Source: Pusillimonas sp. T2 | GTDB lineage: Bacteria > Pseudomonadota > Gammaproteobacteria > Burkholderiales > Burkholderiaceae_B | DNA length: 64,000 nucleotides | Direction of reading: 5' to 3' | NCBI RefSeq assembly: GCF_002236805.1 | Contig: NZ_NIQA01000005.1 | Location: 62,001 to 126,000, forward strand | Translations under genes and position numbers: made by a program | In this document: positions 44,570 to 54,105 of the stretch, piece after piece | Layout: each line of letters begins with the position of its first letter | Numbering within the stretch: position 1 is the first letter of the stretch | The notes under the pieces: generated by a model | Told to the model about the DNA's origin: nothing | Databases searched by the model: none | Seen by the model: the letters and a program-made list of their open reading frames with translations, nothing else

Positions 44570-45571
44570 ATGAAGGCATTTTTGAGCGCAGTGGTCGCAG
44601 CTTCCGCTGTTATGTTTGCAGTCCCGGGCCAGGCGGCTGAAACCACATTGTTGAATGTTTCTTACGATGTTGCACGAGAGTTTTATAAAGATCTCAACGC
44701 TGCTTTTGTCGAGCATTACAAGCAAGCCACGGGTAAAGATATCGAAGTCCAGCAGTCACACGCCGGCTCTTCAGCGCAGGCGCGCGCGGTAGCCGAGGGC
44801 CTAGAGGCCGACGTGGTCACCATGAACACGACGACCGATGTGGACTTCTTGGCCAGTAAGGGCATTGTGGCTCAAGACTGGCGCCAGAAATTCCCGAACA
44901 ATGCTGCGCCGACCACATCCACAATGTTATTTCTGGTCCGTGAGGGCAACCCGAAAGGGATCAAGGATTGGGATGATTTGGTGAAGCCTGGGGTGCAGGT
45001 TGTCGTGGTTAACCCCAAAACCGGAGGTAACGGGCGCTTGGCCTACCTGGCAGCGTGGGGGAGCGTCTTGAACAAAGGCGGTACACCAGAACAAGCGCAG
45101 CAGTTCGTTGCTAATTTGTATAAGAATGTGCCCGTACTGGCCCGAGGCGGGCGTGATGCAACCGGCATTTTCCTGCAACGTAATATTGGCGATGTGCTGA
45201 TTACGTTCGAGTCAGAAGTGGTATCTGTTGAGCGCGAATTTGGCAAAGGCAAAGTTCAAGCCATTCATCCGTCGGCGAGTATCGTCGCCGAGAATCCAGT
45301 GGCTGTGGTCGAGCGTACCGTTGCAAAAAAAGGCTCGGCGGATCAAGCGCGTGCTTACCTGGAGTTCTTGTACACCCCTTCGGGGCAAGAAATTGCGGCG
45401 AAGCACGGTATCCGTCCTCGGTTGGAAAGCGTCTTGCAGAAGCATGCCGAGACATTCAAGCCATTGAAGCTGTTTACGGTTGAAGAGTACTTTGGGTCGT
45501 TGACCGAAGCCCAGAAAGTGCACTTCAACGACGGCGGTCTTTTCGACAAACTATACACCGTCGGTAAGTAA
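44570..45571 (+). CDS. sbp: Sulfate ABC transporter periplasmic binding protein (copy 2)
   Basis: A 333-residue relative of the preceding gene: signal peptide ending AVPGQAAE, then LLNVSYDVAREFYKDLN, QQSHAGSSAQARAV, DWDDLVKPG and NPKTGGNGRLAYLAAW. I chose the ATG at 44570, with GTGAG 7 bases before it; a GTG at 44558 is also in frame. It lies 3 bases before cysT, so it is the binding protein co-transcribed with the permease. Confidence 0.9.
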   Translation: MKAFLSAVVAASAVMFAVPGQAAETTLLNVSYDVAREFYKDLNAAFVEHYKQATGKDIEVQQSHAGSSAQARAVAEGLEADVVTMNTTTDVDFLASKGIVAQDWRQKFPNNAAPTTSTMLFLVREGNPKGIKDWDDLVKPGVQVVVVNPKTGGNGRLAYLAAWGSVLNKGGTPEQAQQFVANLYKNVPVLARGGRDATGIFLQRNIGDVLITFESEVVSVEREFGKGKVQAIHPSASIVAENPVAVVERTVAKKGSADQARAYLEFLYTPSGQEIAAKHGIRPRLESVLQKHAETFKPLKLFTVEEYFGSLTEAQKVHFNDGGLFDKLYTVGK

Positions 45572-45574
45572 GCG

Positions 45575-46402
45575 ATGTCTCTCAAACGTGTTCTGCCCGG
45601 CTTCAATCTGACGCTGGGCTACGCCTTGTTTTACCTTTGCCTGATCGTGCTCATTCCGCTGAGTGCTCTGGTGTTCAAAACGCTGTCATTGTCGTGGCCT
45701 CAATTCTGGGAGGCGGTGAGCTCACCCAGGGTTGTGGCGTCTTATCGGCTGACGTTCGGTGCCTCACTACTGGCGGCCGCCATCAATATGGTGTTCGGCT
45801 TTTTGGTGGCGTGGGTGCTGGTGCGTTATTCCTTCCCAGGAAAGCGGATTGTTGATGCGCTGGTTGACTTGCCGTTTGCGCTGCCTACAGCAGTGGCAGG
45901 CATTGCGTTAACGGCAGTTTTGGCAAATAACGGTTGGTTAGGCCAGTATTTGGCGCCATTGGGTATTGAGCTGGCTTTCAACCCTAAAGGGATTGTGATT
46001 GCGCTTGTATTTATTGGTTTGCCGTTTGTCGTACGTACAGTTCAACCGGTTCTTGAAGAAATGGAGCGCGAGCTGGAAGAGGTTGCGTTTTGTCTGGGGG
46101 CGAACCGGCTGCAAACTTTTCTCAAAGTTATTTTGCCGACGGTCATGCCCGCGTTGCTGACGGGGTTTGCCCTTGCTTTTGCCCGATCCATTGGAGAGTA
46201 CGGATCCGTGATTTTTATTGCGGGTAATGTCCCGATGGTGTCTGAAATTACGCCGCTCATCATTATCGGAAAACTCGAACAGTACGACTACGCCGGAGCG
46301 ACCGCGGTGGCATGCGTCATGTTGCTAATTTCGTTTCTTATGCTGCTGTTGATCAATGGCTTGCAAGCCTGGAAAAGAAGGCGTTTGGGAGCATCATTAT
46401 GA
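45575..46402 (+). CDS. cysT: Sulfate/thiosulfate ABC transporter permease CysT (CysU)
   Basis: A 275-residue inner-membrane permease with about six helices. The EAA loop that contacts the ATPase is visible as [21 protein letters not shown]. The opening [23 protein letters not shown] is typical of CysT. Its stop overlaps the cysW start as ATGA. Confidence 0.95.
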   Translation: MSLKRVLPGFNLTLGYALFYLCLIVLIPLSALVFKTLSLSWPQFWEAVSSPRVVASYRLTFGASLLAAAINMVFGFLVAWVLVRYSFPGKRIVDALVDLPFALPTAVAGIALTAVLANNGWLGQYLAPLGIELAFNPKGIVIALVFIGLPFVVRTVQPVLEEMERELEEVAFCLGANRLQTFLKVILPTVMPALLTGFALAFARSIGEYGSVIFIAGNVPMVSEITPLIIIGKLEQYDYAGATAVACVMLLISFLMLLLINGLQAWKRRRLGASL

Positions 46403-47271
46403 GTTCAAGGATGTCGGGTGCTATCCCAGGCCCAATTAGCGAGCCCAAATGGGTACGTTTGCTACTGCTCTCTGTTGCGCTTGGCTTCATGGTGTTGTTT
46501 CTTGTTTTGCCGTTGGCGGCAGTGTTTACAGAAGCGCTGCGCAAAGGCTGGGAAGCATACTGGCAAGCGGTGACACATCCAGATGCATGGGCGGCAATTC
46601 GACTGACTTTAATCACGGCCATGGTCGCGGTGCCCCTGAATTTGGTTTTCGGTGTGGCTGCGGCCTGGGCAATCGCGAAATACGAGTTTAAAGGCAAGTC
46701 GTTTTTGATCACCTTGGTGGATCTGCCCTTTTCAGTGTCGCCGGTAGTGGCAGGGTTGATTTATGTGCTGGTTTTCGGTGCGCAGGGCTGGCTGGGCCCA
46801 TGGTTAGCCGAGCATGACATCAAAATCATATTCGCGGTGCCAGGGATTATTTTGGCCACTATTTTTGTGACGTTCCCCTTCATTGCGCGCGAGCTGATTC
46901 CGCTGATGCAGGCGCAGGGCAACGATGAAGAGCAGGCCGCTGTCGTATTGGGAGCATCGGGTTGGCAAACGTTCTGGTACGTCACGCTACCGAATGTCAA
47001 ATGGGGGCTTATTTACGGGGTCATTCTGTGTAATGCCCGTGCAATGGGTGAGTTCGGCGCTGTCTCTGTGGTGTCAGGTCATATTCGTGGCCAGACGAAC
47101 ACTATGCCCCTGCAAGTTGAAATTCTCTACAACGAATATGAGTCAGTTGCGGCGTTCGCAGTCGCGTCATTGTTGGCCTTGCTGGCGCTGGTAACCCTTG
47201 TTATCAAGACGGTTGCGCATTGGCGAATGGAGCGCGAAATGAAGGCGCTGGCCGAATTACCTCGGGAATGA
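46399..47271 (+). CDS. cysW: Sulfate/thiosulfate ABC transporter permease CysW
   Basis: A 290-residue permease, the second half of the channel. The EAA loop reads [22 protein letters not shown], and [18 protein letters not shown] is the CysW signature. I chose the ATG at 46399, which overlaps the cysT stop; the open frame further upstream lies inside cysT. Confidence 0.95.
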   Translation: MSSRMSGAIPGPISEPKWVRLLLLSVALGFMVLFLVLPLAAVFTEALRKGWEAYWQAVTHPDAWAAIRLTLITAMVAVPLNLVFGVAAAWAIAKYEFKGKSFLITLVDLPFSVSPVVAGLIYVLVFGAQGWLGPWLAEHDIKIIFAVPGIILATIFVTFPFIARELIPLMQAQGNDEEQAAVVLGASGWQTFWYVTLPNVKWGLIYGVILCNARAMGEFGAVSVVSGHIRGQTNTMPLQVEILYNEYESVAAFAVASLLALLALVTLVIKTVAHWRMEREMKALAELPRE

Positions 47272-47273
47272 TT

Positions 47274-48377
47274 ATGAGTATTGAGATACGTCACTTAAGT
47301 AAACGTTTTGGGTCGTTCCAAGCCCTTCGCGACGTTAACCTGGACATCGAGTCTGGCGAGTTGTTGGCCTTGCTTGGCCCTTCGGGGTGCGGCAAAACCA
47401 CGTTACTGCGGATTATCGCGGGGTTGGAGTCCGCCGATGCCGGTACTATTTCGTTTGGCGGTGAAAACGCGACTAATTTGCACGTTAAAGATCGTAATGT
47501 GGGCTTTGTGTTTCAGCATTACGCGCTGTTCCGGCATATGACTGTCTTTGAGAACGTGGCTTTTGGGCTTCGGGTCAAGCCACGCTCGGTGCGCCCAAGC
47601 GAATCGGCTATCAAGAAGAAAGTGCTCGATTTATTAAAGTTAGTGCAGCTTGACTGGCTTGCCGATCGCTATCCTACCCAGCTGTCTGGCGGCCAGCGCC
47701 AGCGTATAGCGTTGGCACGCGCGCTAGCTGTAGAGCCGAAAGTCTTGCTTCTGGACGAGCCTTTTGGCGCGCTTGATGCCAAGGTCCGCAAGGAGTTGCG
47801 GCGTTGGCTGCGGCGATTGCACGACGAGCTGCACGTGACCAGTATATTTGTTACGCACGATCAGGAAGAGGCGCTTGAGGTTGCAGACCGCGTTGTCTTG
47901 ATGAACTCGGGCGTTATCGAGCAAGTAGGGTCCCCGCAAGAGGTTTGGGATCACCCCGCTAGCCCGTTCGTTTACGGCTTCTTGGGCAATGTTAACCTTT
48001 TCCGCGGGCAGACCCATAAGGGTTCGATGCAACTTGGCGGGGCCCGCATTGCGGCGCCTGAGCTTGAACACGCCGAGCATGCAGATGCCATGGCTTTTGT
48101 ACGTCCTCACGATTTTGAGGTGACACGCTACACGCAAGCCGGCGCCGATAACGGCATCGTGGTCGAGCTACAACGAGCTATTGTGGTGGGCCCGGTTGCG
48201 CGTCTGGAGCTTTGGCCCTTGGAGCACCAGCAGACGATCGGCTACGACCCGTTAATCGAGGCCAGTCTGACCGAAGAGCGATTTCGGGCGCTTAACCTGA
48301 AAGAAGGCGACAAGTTGTTGTTAACACCCAAGAAAGCGCGCGTTTTCTTGAATCAAGCCCCTGCTGGTGGTGCATAG
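47274..48377 (+). CDS. cysA: Sulfate/thiosulfate ABC transporter ATPase CysA
   Basis: A 367-residue ATPase: Walker [11 protein letters not shown] loop FVFQHYALF, signature LSGGQRQR, Walker [12 protein letters not shown] and switch His in VTHDQEEA, followed by a C-terminal regulatory domain (FVRPHDFEV). I chose the ATG at 47274, 2 bases after cysW. It ends the sulfate operon and is followed by a very strong terminator. Confidence 0.96.
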   Translation: MSIEIRHLSKRFGSFQALRDVNLDIESGELLALLGPSGCGKTTLLRIIAGLESADAGTISFGGENATNLHVKDRNVGFVFQHYALFRHMTVFENVAFGLRVKPRSVRPSESAIKKKVLDLLKLVQLDWLADRYPTQLSGGQRQRIALARALAVEPKVLLLDEPFGALDAKVRKELRRWLRRLHDELHVTSIFVTHDQEEALEVADRVVLMNSGVIEQVGSPQEVWDHPASPFVYGFLGNVNLFRGQTHKGSMQLGGARIAAPELEHAEHADAMAFVRPHDFEVTRYTQAGADNGIVVELQRAIVVGPVARLELWPLEHQQTIGYDPLIEASLTEERFRALNLKEGDKLLLTPKKARVFLNQAPAGGA

Positions 48378-48431
48378 CGTTTTTCAATGCACCATAAAAC
48401 GGTGGTCAGGCATTTTTTAGCCGATCACGCC

Positions 48432-48469
48432 CAGCAAAAAGGCCCTCATTTCTGAGGGCCTTTTTGCTG
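48432..48469. terminator. Strong bidirectional terminator after cysA
   Basis: A perfect 17-bp stem with a TTTC loop. It has a T run on the plus strand and an A run that becomes a T run on the minus strand, so it can also end transcripts coming from the tRNA side. Confidence 0.92.
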
Positions 48470-48490
48470 CAGCATTGCTGCATAAATACG

Positions 48491-48566
48491 TGGTGCCGGT
48501 TAACGGATTCGAACTGTTGACCTTCGCATTACAAGTGCGCTGCTCTACCAACTGAGCTAAACCGGC
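48491..48566 (-). tRNA. tRNA-Thr, anticodon TGT
   Basis: A 76-base cloverleaf on the minus strand. The acceptor GCCGGTT pairs with AACCGGC; AGCTCAGTTGGTAGAGC is the D arm, CTTGTAA the anticodon loop and GTTCGAATC the T arm. The CCA end is encoded. Confidence 0.95.
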
Positions 48567-48668
48567 AAGACCATTATTCTACTACGAAAATCGAGTGTTG
48601 TTGCAACTTGCGTGATGCGGGTTTGATGATCGGGGCCAGATTGTTGTTTCAAGGCCCCGATCAGTGCC

Positions 48669-49283
48669 TCAAAACTTGGGGAATTCCCCGTCGCCACCCG
48701 CCAGCCAGTTGGCCCCGCGGCGGTAAAGGTTATCGACTTCCGGGCCGGTCAGCATGGGCATGTCCATTTTGACGTTGTAGCCAATACGGGTTTGAATGTA
48801 GGCCAGGTGACGGTACCCTGCAGGCATGGTAGCCAGCGCGGTGTGGTCGAGCGATAGCGAAGCCGCTGGATCAACCGGGTCGATGCGGTCTTTTTCGTAG
48901 ATAGGCTGACGGTGTAATACCTTCCATTCGCCTTCGTGACGCACCATGAAGTCGTAAAAGCGACCCGTGCAGACGACATCGCACAACACGCCTTCAACGT
49001 CGCCGCGTTGCGAGATCGTCATTTTGGTTTGAGCAATGGCGCGGTCGCCATTGATGTCGACTGCCGAACCGCCTAAGAAGTGCAAAATGCTAACGCCTTT
49101 TTTCCAACCTTCTTGGGTAACCCGGATAAAGTCTTTGTGGTGGCCTTGGAACCAGGTGGCCATCATGACGCCGTCAGGGTGCCATACGGTCTCGAAGCGA
49201 TCCCAGTCGCCTGCATCGCGCCATACGGCCCAGCGTTCGATAGTTTGACGGATATAGAGTTCGTCTAAAAGCTTGGCGTCCAT
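48669..49283 (-). CDS. NTF2/SnoaL-like protein
   Basis: A 204-residue protein with the cone-shaped NTF2 fold: IRQTIERWAVWRDAGDWDRFETVWHPDGVMM at the N-terminus, then GRFYDFMVRHEGEWKVLHRQPIYEKD. This fold serves dehydratases, isomerases and the small subunits of ring-hydroxylating oxygenases. I chose the ATG at 49283, with GGAGA upstream. It is 10 bases after the sspB stop and on the same strand, but no functional link is evident. The enzyme activity is unknown. Confidence 0.8.
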   Translation of the reverse strand: MDAKLLDELYIRQTIERWAVWRDAGDWDRFETVWHPDGVMMATWFQGHHKDFIRVTQEGWKKGVSILHFLGGSAVDINGDRAIAQTKMTISQRGDVEGVLCDVVCTGRFYDFMVRHEGEWKVLHRQPIYEKDRIDPVDPAASLSLDHTALATMPAGYRHLAYIQTRIGYNVKMDMPMLTGPEVDNLYRRGANWLAGGDGEFPKF

Positions 49284-49293
49284 TGAGTCTCCG

Positions 49294-49737
49294 TTATTTG
49301 ACAATTTTTAGATGGGGGCGCTTGGGGTCGTCGTCGGGGGGGGGATCTTCGGCGGTAGCCAGCTGTGCCGGTGAAGGATCGGCAGAGGCCGGCGCCGCGT
49401 ATTCGCCACCGGGATAGGGCAGCGAGGGTTCAACCTCGAAGCCCATGCCCGCGCCGGTTTCCCGGGCGTAAATGGCTGAAACGGCGGCGACCGGCACGAA
49501 GATGTCTTCGCTTACGCCGCCGAACCGCGCCTGGAATTCGATGTAGTCATTACCCAGGACCAGCCCATTGGTAGCCAACCAGGCCACATTGAGGGTAATT
49601 TGCCCGTCGTGGATGTGGGCCCGGGGAACCACCGTATTTTGATCTACTGTCACGACAATGTGTGGGGTGTAGCCGTTGTCGGTACACCATTCGTGAAGCG
49701 CGCGAATAAGGTAAGGCTTGGTCGGGGTCTCTGACAT
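49294..49737 (-). CDS. sspB: ClpXP specificity-enhancing factor SspB
   Basis: A 147-residue adaptor that delivers ssrA-tagged proteins to ClpXP. PYLIRALHEWCTDNGYTPHIVV, ITLNVAWLATNGLVLGNDYIEF and RFGGVSEDIFVPVAAVSAIYARE are the core fold. The tail ends in RPHLKIVK, the ClpX-docking motif, after an acidic, Pro-rich linker. It lies 5 bases after sspA, the usual arrangement in beta- and gammaproteobacteria. Confidence 0.95.
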   Translation of the reverse strand: MSETPTKPYLIRALHEWCTDNGYTPHIVVTVDQNTVVPRAHIHDGQITLNVAWLATNGLVLGNDYIEFQARFGGVSEDIFVPVAAVSAIYARETGAGMGFEVEPSLPYPGGEYAAPASADPSPAQLATAEDPPPDDDPKRPHLKIVK

Positions 49738-49742
49738 AACGA

Positions 49743-50351
49743 TTAGCGTCGCATGACTTTTTCAGACGGGGTGAGCGCTTCGATGTAGGCCGGACGCGAG
49801 AAAATGCGCTCGGCATATTTCTGGATCGGCGCTGCATTTTTGGGCAGTTCGATGCCGTAGTGGTCGAGGCGCCACAGCAAAGGTGCAACGGCAACGTCGA
49901 GCATCGAGAACTCTTCGCCCAGCATGAACTTGTTCTTGATGAGCAGCGGGGCCAATTGCGACAGGCGCTCGCGAATGTTCTGGCGTGCATTCTCGAGGAC
50001 TTTCTCGTCGGTTTCAGCACGGTTTTCAAGTGCGGAAACGTGGATGAACAGTTCTTTCTCGAAGTTGAACAGGAACAGACGTGTGCGTGCGCGCATGACC
50101 GGATCGGCGGGCATGAGCTGCGGGTGCGGGAAGCGCTCGTCGATGTACTCGTTGATGATGTTGGATTCGTACAGGACCAGGTCGCGTTCGACCAAAATGG
50201 GTACCTGACCGTACGGGTTCATGACTGAAATGTCTTCAGGCTTGTTGTACAGGTCGATGTCACGGATTTCGAAGTCCATCCCTTTTTCGAAGAGCACAAA
50301 GCGGCAGCGTTGGGAAAAAGGGCAGGTAGTTCCGGAGTAGAGCACCATCAT
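49743..50351 (-). CDS. sspA: Stringent starvation protein A
   Basis: A 202-residue GST-fold protein that binds RNA polymerase during starvation. MMVLYSGTTCPFSQRCRFVLFEKGMDFEIRDID, NPYGQVPILVERDLVLYESNIINEYIDERFPHP and the helical C-terminal half are typical. It lies downstream of petABC behind a terminator, so it probably has its own promoter in the 138-bp gap before it. Confidence 0.95.
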   Translation of the reverse strand: MMVLYSGTTCPFSQRCRFVLFEKGMDFEIRDIDLYNKPEDISVMNPYGQVPILVERDLVLYESNIINEYIDERFPHPQLMPADPVMRARTRLFLFNFEKELFIHVSALENRAETDEKVLENARQNIRERLSQLAPLLIKNKFMLGEEFSMLDVAVAPLLWRLDHYGIELPKNAAPIQKYAERIFSRPAYIEALTPSEKVMRR

Positions 50352-50408
50352 GGCGAGGGATCCTCTGAAAGAAAACAGGAGCGAGAAAAAACGTTGCTCA
50401 GAAAAGGG

Positions 50409-50438
50409 AAATAGGCGTAAGAACTTTTACGCCTATTT
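50409..50438 (-). terminator. Terminator after petC
   Basis: A perfect 12-bp stem (50409-50420 with 50427-50438) and a 6-base loop. On the minus strand it ends in TATTT. It separates the bc1 operon from sspA. Confidence 0.85.
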
Positions 50439-50489
50439 TCCGGGAGGGTAACGGCTAGGTGCCGTTACCTTGAGTGCGACAGCTGGCGC

Positions 50490-51335
50490 TTACTTGACGT
50501 GCTTCCAGTAGGCAGCATTCAGGCGCCATGCGACGACCAGGAAGAGCCCCAGGAACAGCAGGACCCAAACACCGATCTTCTTGCGGAGCAGCTGGTCGGG
50601 TTCGGCCATCCAGCCCAGGAAGTTGGCCAAGTCGGCAACGTTGTTGTCGAATTGGGTTTGCTGGGCTTTGCTGGTGTACTGGAACCGGGCCTCGGTTTTT
50701 TCGGAACCGCGGTAGTTTTGTACAGCTTCAGTTTTCGATTCGCCGTAACCCTGAGCGTCGTAGGTGGTGACGACACGTTCCCACTGAACCTTACCGTCTT
50801 TGTCGACGGGGTGAGTCAGTGTGCTGGTGTGCGTTACCGGACCTTGCAGTTGCCAGAGGACGTTAGGCATGGCCACGCTGGGGAAGACTGCGTTGTTCCA
50901 GCCGGACATTTTGGATGTGTCGCGGTAGAACGTGCGCAGGAAGGTGTAGACGTAGTCGACACCTGAAGGGCCCAGGTTGGTTGACTTGGCGCGTGCAATG
51001 ACGGACAGGTCAGGTGGCGTGGTGCCAAACCATGCAGCGCCATCGGCGCGGCGCATGGCAATGTTCATCAGGTCGCCGACTTTGTCTGATGTGAAGAGGA
51101 GATTCTTTTTGATTTCTTCTTCGGTCAGGCCGATGTCGGTCAGACGGTTATACCGCATGGCCGATGCACTGTGGCAGTTCAGGCAGTAGTTGACGAACAG
51201 TTTGGCGCCGTTTTGCAGCGATGCCATATTGTTGATTCGGTCGGGTGCGGTGTCGAGCTCGTAGTTGCTGGTCGCCGCAAAAGCGACCGAGCAAGTCAGA
51301 GAAAGCGCCAGAGCACCAAGCAGCTTTTTAATCAT
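50490..51335 (-). CDS. petC: Ubiquinol-cytochrome c reductase, cytochrome c1
   Basis: A 281-residue c-type cytochrome of complex III. It has a signal peptide, the haem-binding CLNCH in VNYCLNCHSASAMRYN, a likely axial Met in FPSVAMPNVLW, and a C-terminal membrane anchor (IGVWVLLFLGLFLVVAWRL). It starts 21 bases after petB, with GGAAAG as ribosome-binding site. Confidence 0.96.
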   Translation of the reverse strand: MIKKLLGALALSLTCSVAFAATSNYELDTAPDRINNMASLQNGAKLFVNYCLNCHSASAMRYNRLTDIGLTEEEIKKNLLFTSDKVGDLMNIAMRRADGAAWFGTTPPDLSVIARAKSTNLGPSGVDYVYTFLRTFYRDTSKMSGWNNAVFPSVAMPNVLWQLQGPVTHTSTLTHPVDKDGKVQWERVVTTYDAQGYGESKTEAVQNYRGSEKTEARFQYTSKAQQTQFDNNVADLANFLGWMAEPDQLLRKKIGVWVLLFLGLFLVVAWRLNAAYWKHVK

Positions 51336-51356
51336 AATCTTTCCGTGTCGTAAGGC

Positions 51357-52745
51357 CTAGTGAGCGTTGAACGTGATGCGGTCTGGGACTTGCTTGAAGG
51401 TGCCGATACGGCTCCAGACAGGCATCAGCAGGAAGAAGCCCAGGTAGATCAGCGTACCGATCTGGCTCATGAGGTTGAATACCGGGCTGGGCGGCTGCGT
51501 GCCCAAATAGCCCAACACCAGGAATGTGACAATGAAAATGCCGTACAAGTACTTGTGCCATGTAGGACGGTAGCGAATGGAGCGCACCGGTGAGTGGTCG
51601 AGCCATGGCAGGAAGAACAGGATGACAACCGAACCGCCCATGGCCACAACACCCCAGAATTTGGCGTCGATGGTGCGAAGCAGGACAGCGACGACAATAA
51701 GGATGACCGGTACGACGATACGCCACAGGCCACGCAGGTTGCCCTTGATGAACAGGGCAATGGCGCCCAGCACAGAAGCGGCAGCCAGAACCCATGTGAA
51801 ATCATCGGTGATGGCGCGAAGCATGGAGTAGAACGGCGTGAAGTACCAAACCGGTGCGATGTGCGCTGGGGTCTTCAGTGGGTCGGCAGGGATGAAGTTG
51901 TTGTATTCAAGGAAGTACCCGCCCATTTCCGGGGCAAAGAACACAATGGCGGCAAAGACGATAAGGAAGCCGGCCACACCCATGATGTCGTGCACCGAGT
52001 AGTAGGGGTGGAACGGAATGCCATCGACTGGGTGGCCTTTGCTGTCTTTGGGGCCTTCTTTGATTTCGACGCCATCGGGGTTGTTGGAGCCCACTTCGTG
52101 CAATGCAATGATGTGTGCAACTACCAGGCCGATAAGTACCAGCGGAATGGCGATAACGTGGAAGGCGAAGAAGCGGTTCAGTGTGGCGTCGGAAACGACG
52201 TAGTCACCACGGATCCAGAGGGAGAGCTCGGGGCCGATGAAAGGAATAGCCGAGAACAGGTTGACGATAACCTGTGCACCCCAGTAGGACATTTGACCCC
52301 AGGGCAACAAGTAGCCCATGAAGGCTTCGCCCATAAGACAGAGGAAAATGGCCATGCCGAAGATCCAGACCAGTTCGCGAGGTTTGCGATACGAGCCATA
52401 GAACAAGCCGCGCAGCATGTGCAGGTAGACGACCACGAAGAACATGGACGCACCGGTGGAGTGCATGTAGCGGATCAGCCAACCCCAGGGGACTTCGCGC
52501 ATGATGAACTCGACGGAATTGAACGCGAGGTTCCCGTCGGGTTTGTAGTTCATGACCAGGAAAATACCCGTGACAATCTGGATGACCAGCACAAGCAGTG
52601 CCAGCGAACCAAAGAAGTACCAGAAGTTGAAGTTTTTGGGAGCGTAGTATTCCGACATGTGCTCTTTGAACAATCGAGTCAGCGGAAAGCGCTTGTCGAT
52701 CCATCCTAAGAGGCCTGTCGTTTCGACGGTTTTGTCACCAGCCAT
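51357..52745 (-). CDS. petB: Ubiquinol-cytochrome c reductase, cytochrome b
   Basis: A 462-residue, multi-helix cytochrome b with two haems and both quinone sites. HSTGASMFFVVVYLHMLRGL and the FHVIAIPLVLIGLVVAHIIALHE segment carry the haem histidines. The Qo motif reads PVWY (HIAPVWYFTPFY), the form usual in beta- and gammaproteobacteria instead of PEWY. AAGGAACC precedes the ATG. Confidence 0.97.
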   Translation of the reverse strand: MAGDKTVETTGLLGWIDKRFPLTRLFKEHMSEYYAPKNFNFWYFFGSLALLVLVIQIVTGIFLVMNYKPDGNLAFNSVEFIMREVPWGWLIRYMHSTGASMFFVVVYLHMLRGLFYGSYRKPRELVWIFGMAIFLCLMGEAFMGYLLPWGQMSYWGAQVIVNLFSAIPFIGPELSLWIRGDYVVSDATLNRFFAFHVIAIPLVLIGLVVAHIIALHEVGSNNPDGVEIKEGPKDSKGHPVDGIPFHPYYSVHDIMGVAGFLIVFAAIVFFAPEMGGYFLEYNNFIPADPLKTPAHIAPVWYFTPFYSMLRAITDDFTWVLAAASVLGAIALFIKGNLRGLWRIVVPVILIVVAVLLRTIDAKFWGVVAMGGSVVILFFLPWLDHSPVRSIRYRPTWHKYLYGIFIVTFLVLGYLGTQPPSPVFNLMSQIGTLIYLGFFLLMPVWSRIGTFKQVPDRITFNAH

Positions 52746-52797
52746 GGAAACGGTTCCTTTGTATCAGTGGCGTCTATATGAATTAAGTTTGAATGGC

Positions 52798-53442
52798 TTA
52801 CGCCTTGTTGTCTTCGTCGACACCGATGATGACTCGGGAGCCGTCGGCCGAAAACTCGTAGGGCGGCACTTCGAGGTTGTCGGGTGCGGGTTTGTTTTTG
52901 TAAACCCGACCGGCGAGGTCGAAGGCAGAGCCATGGCAAGGGCAGAAGAAACCGCCTTCCCAGTCGGCGGGGAGGCCGGGCCCAGGGCCGGCGGCCAGTT
53001 CGGGCGTGGGCGAGCAACCCAGGTGGGTGCAAATACCTACCGCAACGAGGTACTCGGGCTTGCGTGAGCGGTATTCGTTTTTGGCGTAGGGTGGCGTGTA
53101 GCCAGGGCGGTCGGAGTTGGGGTCGGCCAGTTCGCCATCAAGCCCTTTGAGCGCTTCGAGCTGTTCGGGCGTGCGATGCAGAACCCAAACCGGCTTGCCG
53201 CGCCATTCGACTGTGCGCATTTGGCCTGGCGGGATCGAGGCAACGTCGAGTTCTACAGGAGCGCCAGCGGCTTTTGCCTTTTCTGACGGCGCAAAGCTGC
53301 CGACGAACGGAACTGCGGTGGCTACCCCGGCGACACCCCCAACGGCACAGGCGGTGGTAACCCAAAGACGGCGCGACGGATCGGGTGGGAGGTTGCTCAG
53401 ATCAACCGCACCAGCGTCGTGCTGTGACTTATCCTGACTCAT
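52798..53442 (-). CDS. petA: Ubiquinol-cytochrome c reductase, Rieske iron-sulfur subunit
   Basis: A 214-residue protein with a twin-arginine-type export anchor ([14 protein letters not shown]) and the two cluster-binding boxes CTHLGCSP and CPCHGSAFD for the 2Fe-2S centre. It is the first gene of petABC. The 126-bp gap to mscL on the other strand must hold its promoter; an imperfect TGCCC/GGGCA dyad lies at 53461-53476. Confidence 0.96.
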   Translation of the reverse strand: MSQDKSQHDAGAVDLSNLPPDPSRRLWVTTACAVGGVAGVATAVPFVGSFAPSEKAKAAGAPVELDVASIPPGQMRTVEWRGKPVWVLHRTPEQLEALKGLDGELADPNSDRPGYTPPYAKNEYRSRKPEYLVAVGICTHLGCSPTPELAAGPGPGLPADWEGGFFCPCHGSAFDLAGRVYKNKPAPDNLEVPPYEFSADGSRVIIGVDEDNKA

Positions 53443-53568
53443 TCTTGTATCCTTAATTCATGCCCCTTAAAGGGCATTGCATTCAACGTTTTTACCGTAT
53501 TGAATATTCTACCAACCGCGTATTATAGCGTTAGCCCGACGTTGGGTGAATTCACGGGAGATAAAAAC

Positions 53569-54027
53569 ATGAGCAAGGGTAAGGGCTTCATTGCCGAGTT
53601 TCAGGCATTTGCAGTACGTGGGAACATGATCGACTTGGCCGTCGGGGTGATTATCGGTGCGGCTTTTGGCAAGATCATCGACTCGCTGGTCAAAGACGTG
53701 ATCATGCCGATCATCAGTTTTATTCTGGGCGGGCAGGTCGATTTCCGCAATTTGTTCTGGGTGCTGAAGGCGCCCGAAGGCTATACCGGCCCGCAAACCT
53801 ACGACGAACTGGTCAAGGCCGGTGCCAACGTGTTTGCCTGGGGTAATTTCATCACCATCCTTATCAACTTCATTCTGCTGGCCTTTGTGGTGTTTCTGAT
53901 GGTCAAGGCGGTTAACGCAGCCCGTAGCCGCCTTGAAAAGCAGAAAGAAGAGGTGCCCGCAGCGCCTGCGCCCACGCCTGAAGACGTTGCCTTGTTGCGC
54001 GAAATTCGCGACTTGCTCAAGAAGTAA
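53569..54027 (+). CDS. mscL: Large-conductance mechanosensitive channel MscL
   Basis: A 152-residue channel: [36 protein letters not shown] is the N-terminal helix and pore helix TM1, [22 protein letters not shown] is TM2, and a charged C-terminal helix follows. It is slightly longer than the E. coli protein because of a longer periplasmic loop. I chose the ATG at 53569, after GGGAGA. A TATTAT at 53521-53526 may be its -10 box. Confidence 0.96.
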   Translation: MSKGKGFIAEFQAFAVRGNMIDLAVGVIIGAAFGKIIDSLVKDVIMPIISFILGGQVDFRNLFWVLKAPEGYTGPQTYDELVKAGANVFAWGNFITILINFILLAFVVFLMVKAVNAARSRLEKQKEEVPAAPAPTPEDVALLREIRDLLKK

Positions 54028-54032
54028 GTGCC

Positions 54033-54048
54033 CGGCCCGACTGGGCCG
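54033..54048 (+). terminator. Short GC hairpin after mscL
   Basis: A 6-bp stem CGGCCC/GGGCCG with a GACT loop lies 5 bases after the stop. No T run follows, so termination may be weak or factor-dependent. Confidence 0.3.
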
Positions 54049-54105
54049 ACGCTTCCAGACGCCAAGCCTGGCAATTGGCCTGGTGTCCGGGCAGGGTGTT
54101 AGGTT

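Noticed and set aside
48491-48566. tRNA-Thr as an integration site
   Set aside because: No integrase, direct repeat of the tRNA 3' end or foreign gene block lies next to it.
51594-52709. 371-residue open frame on the plus strand
   Set aside because: It lies entirely antisense to petB, is full of His, Asp and Val in a pattern typical of reversed GC-rich code, and matches no family.
53461-53476. TGCCC/GGGCA dyad upstream of petA as a regulator site
   Set aside because: Imperfect, short and alone; could be chance or an mRNA leader hairpin.
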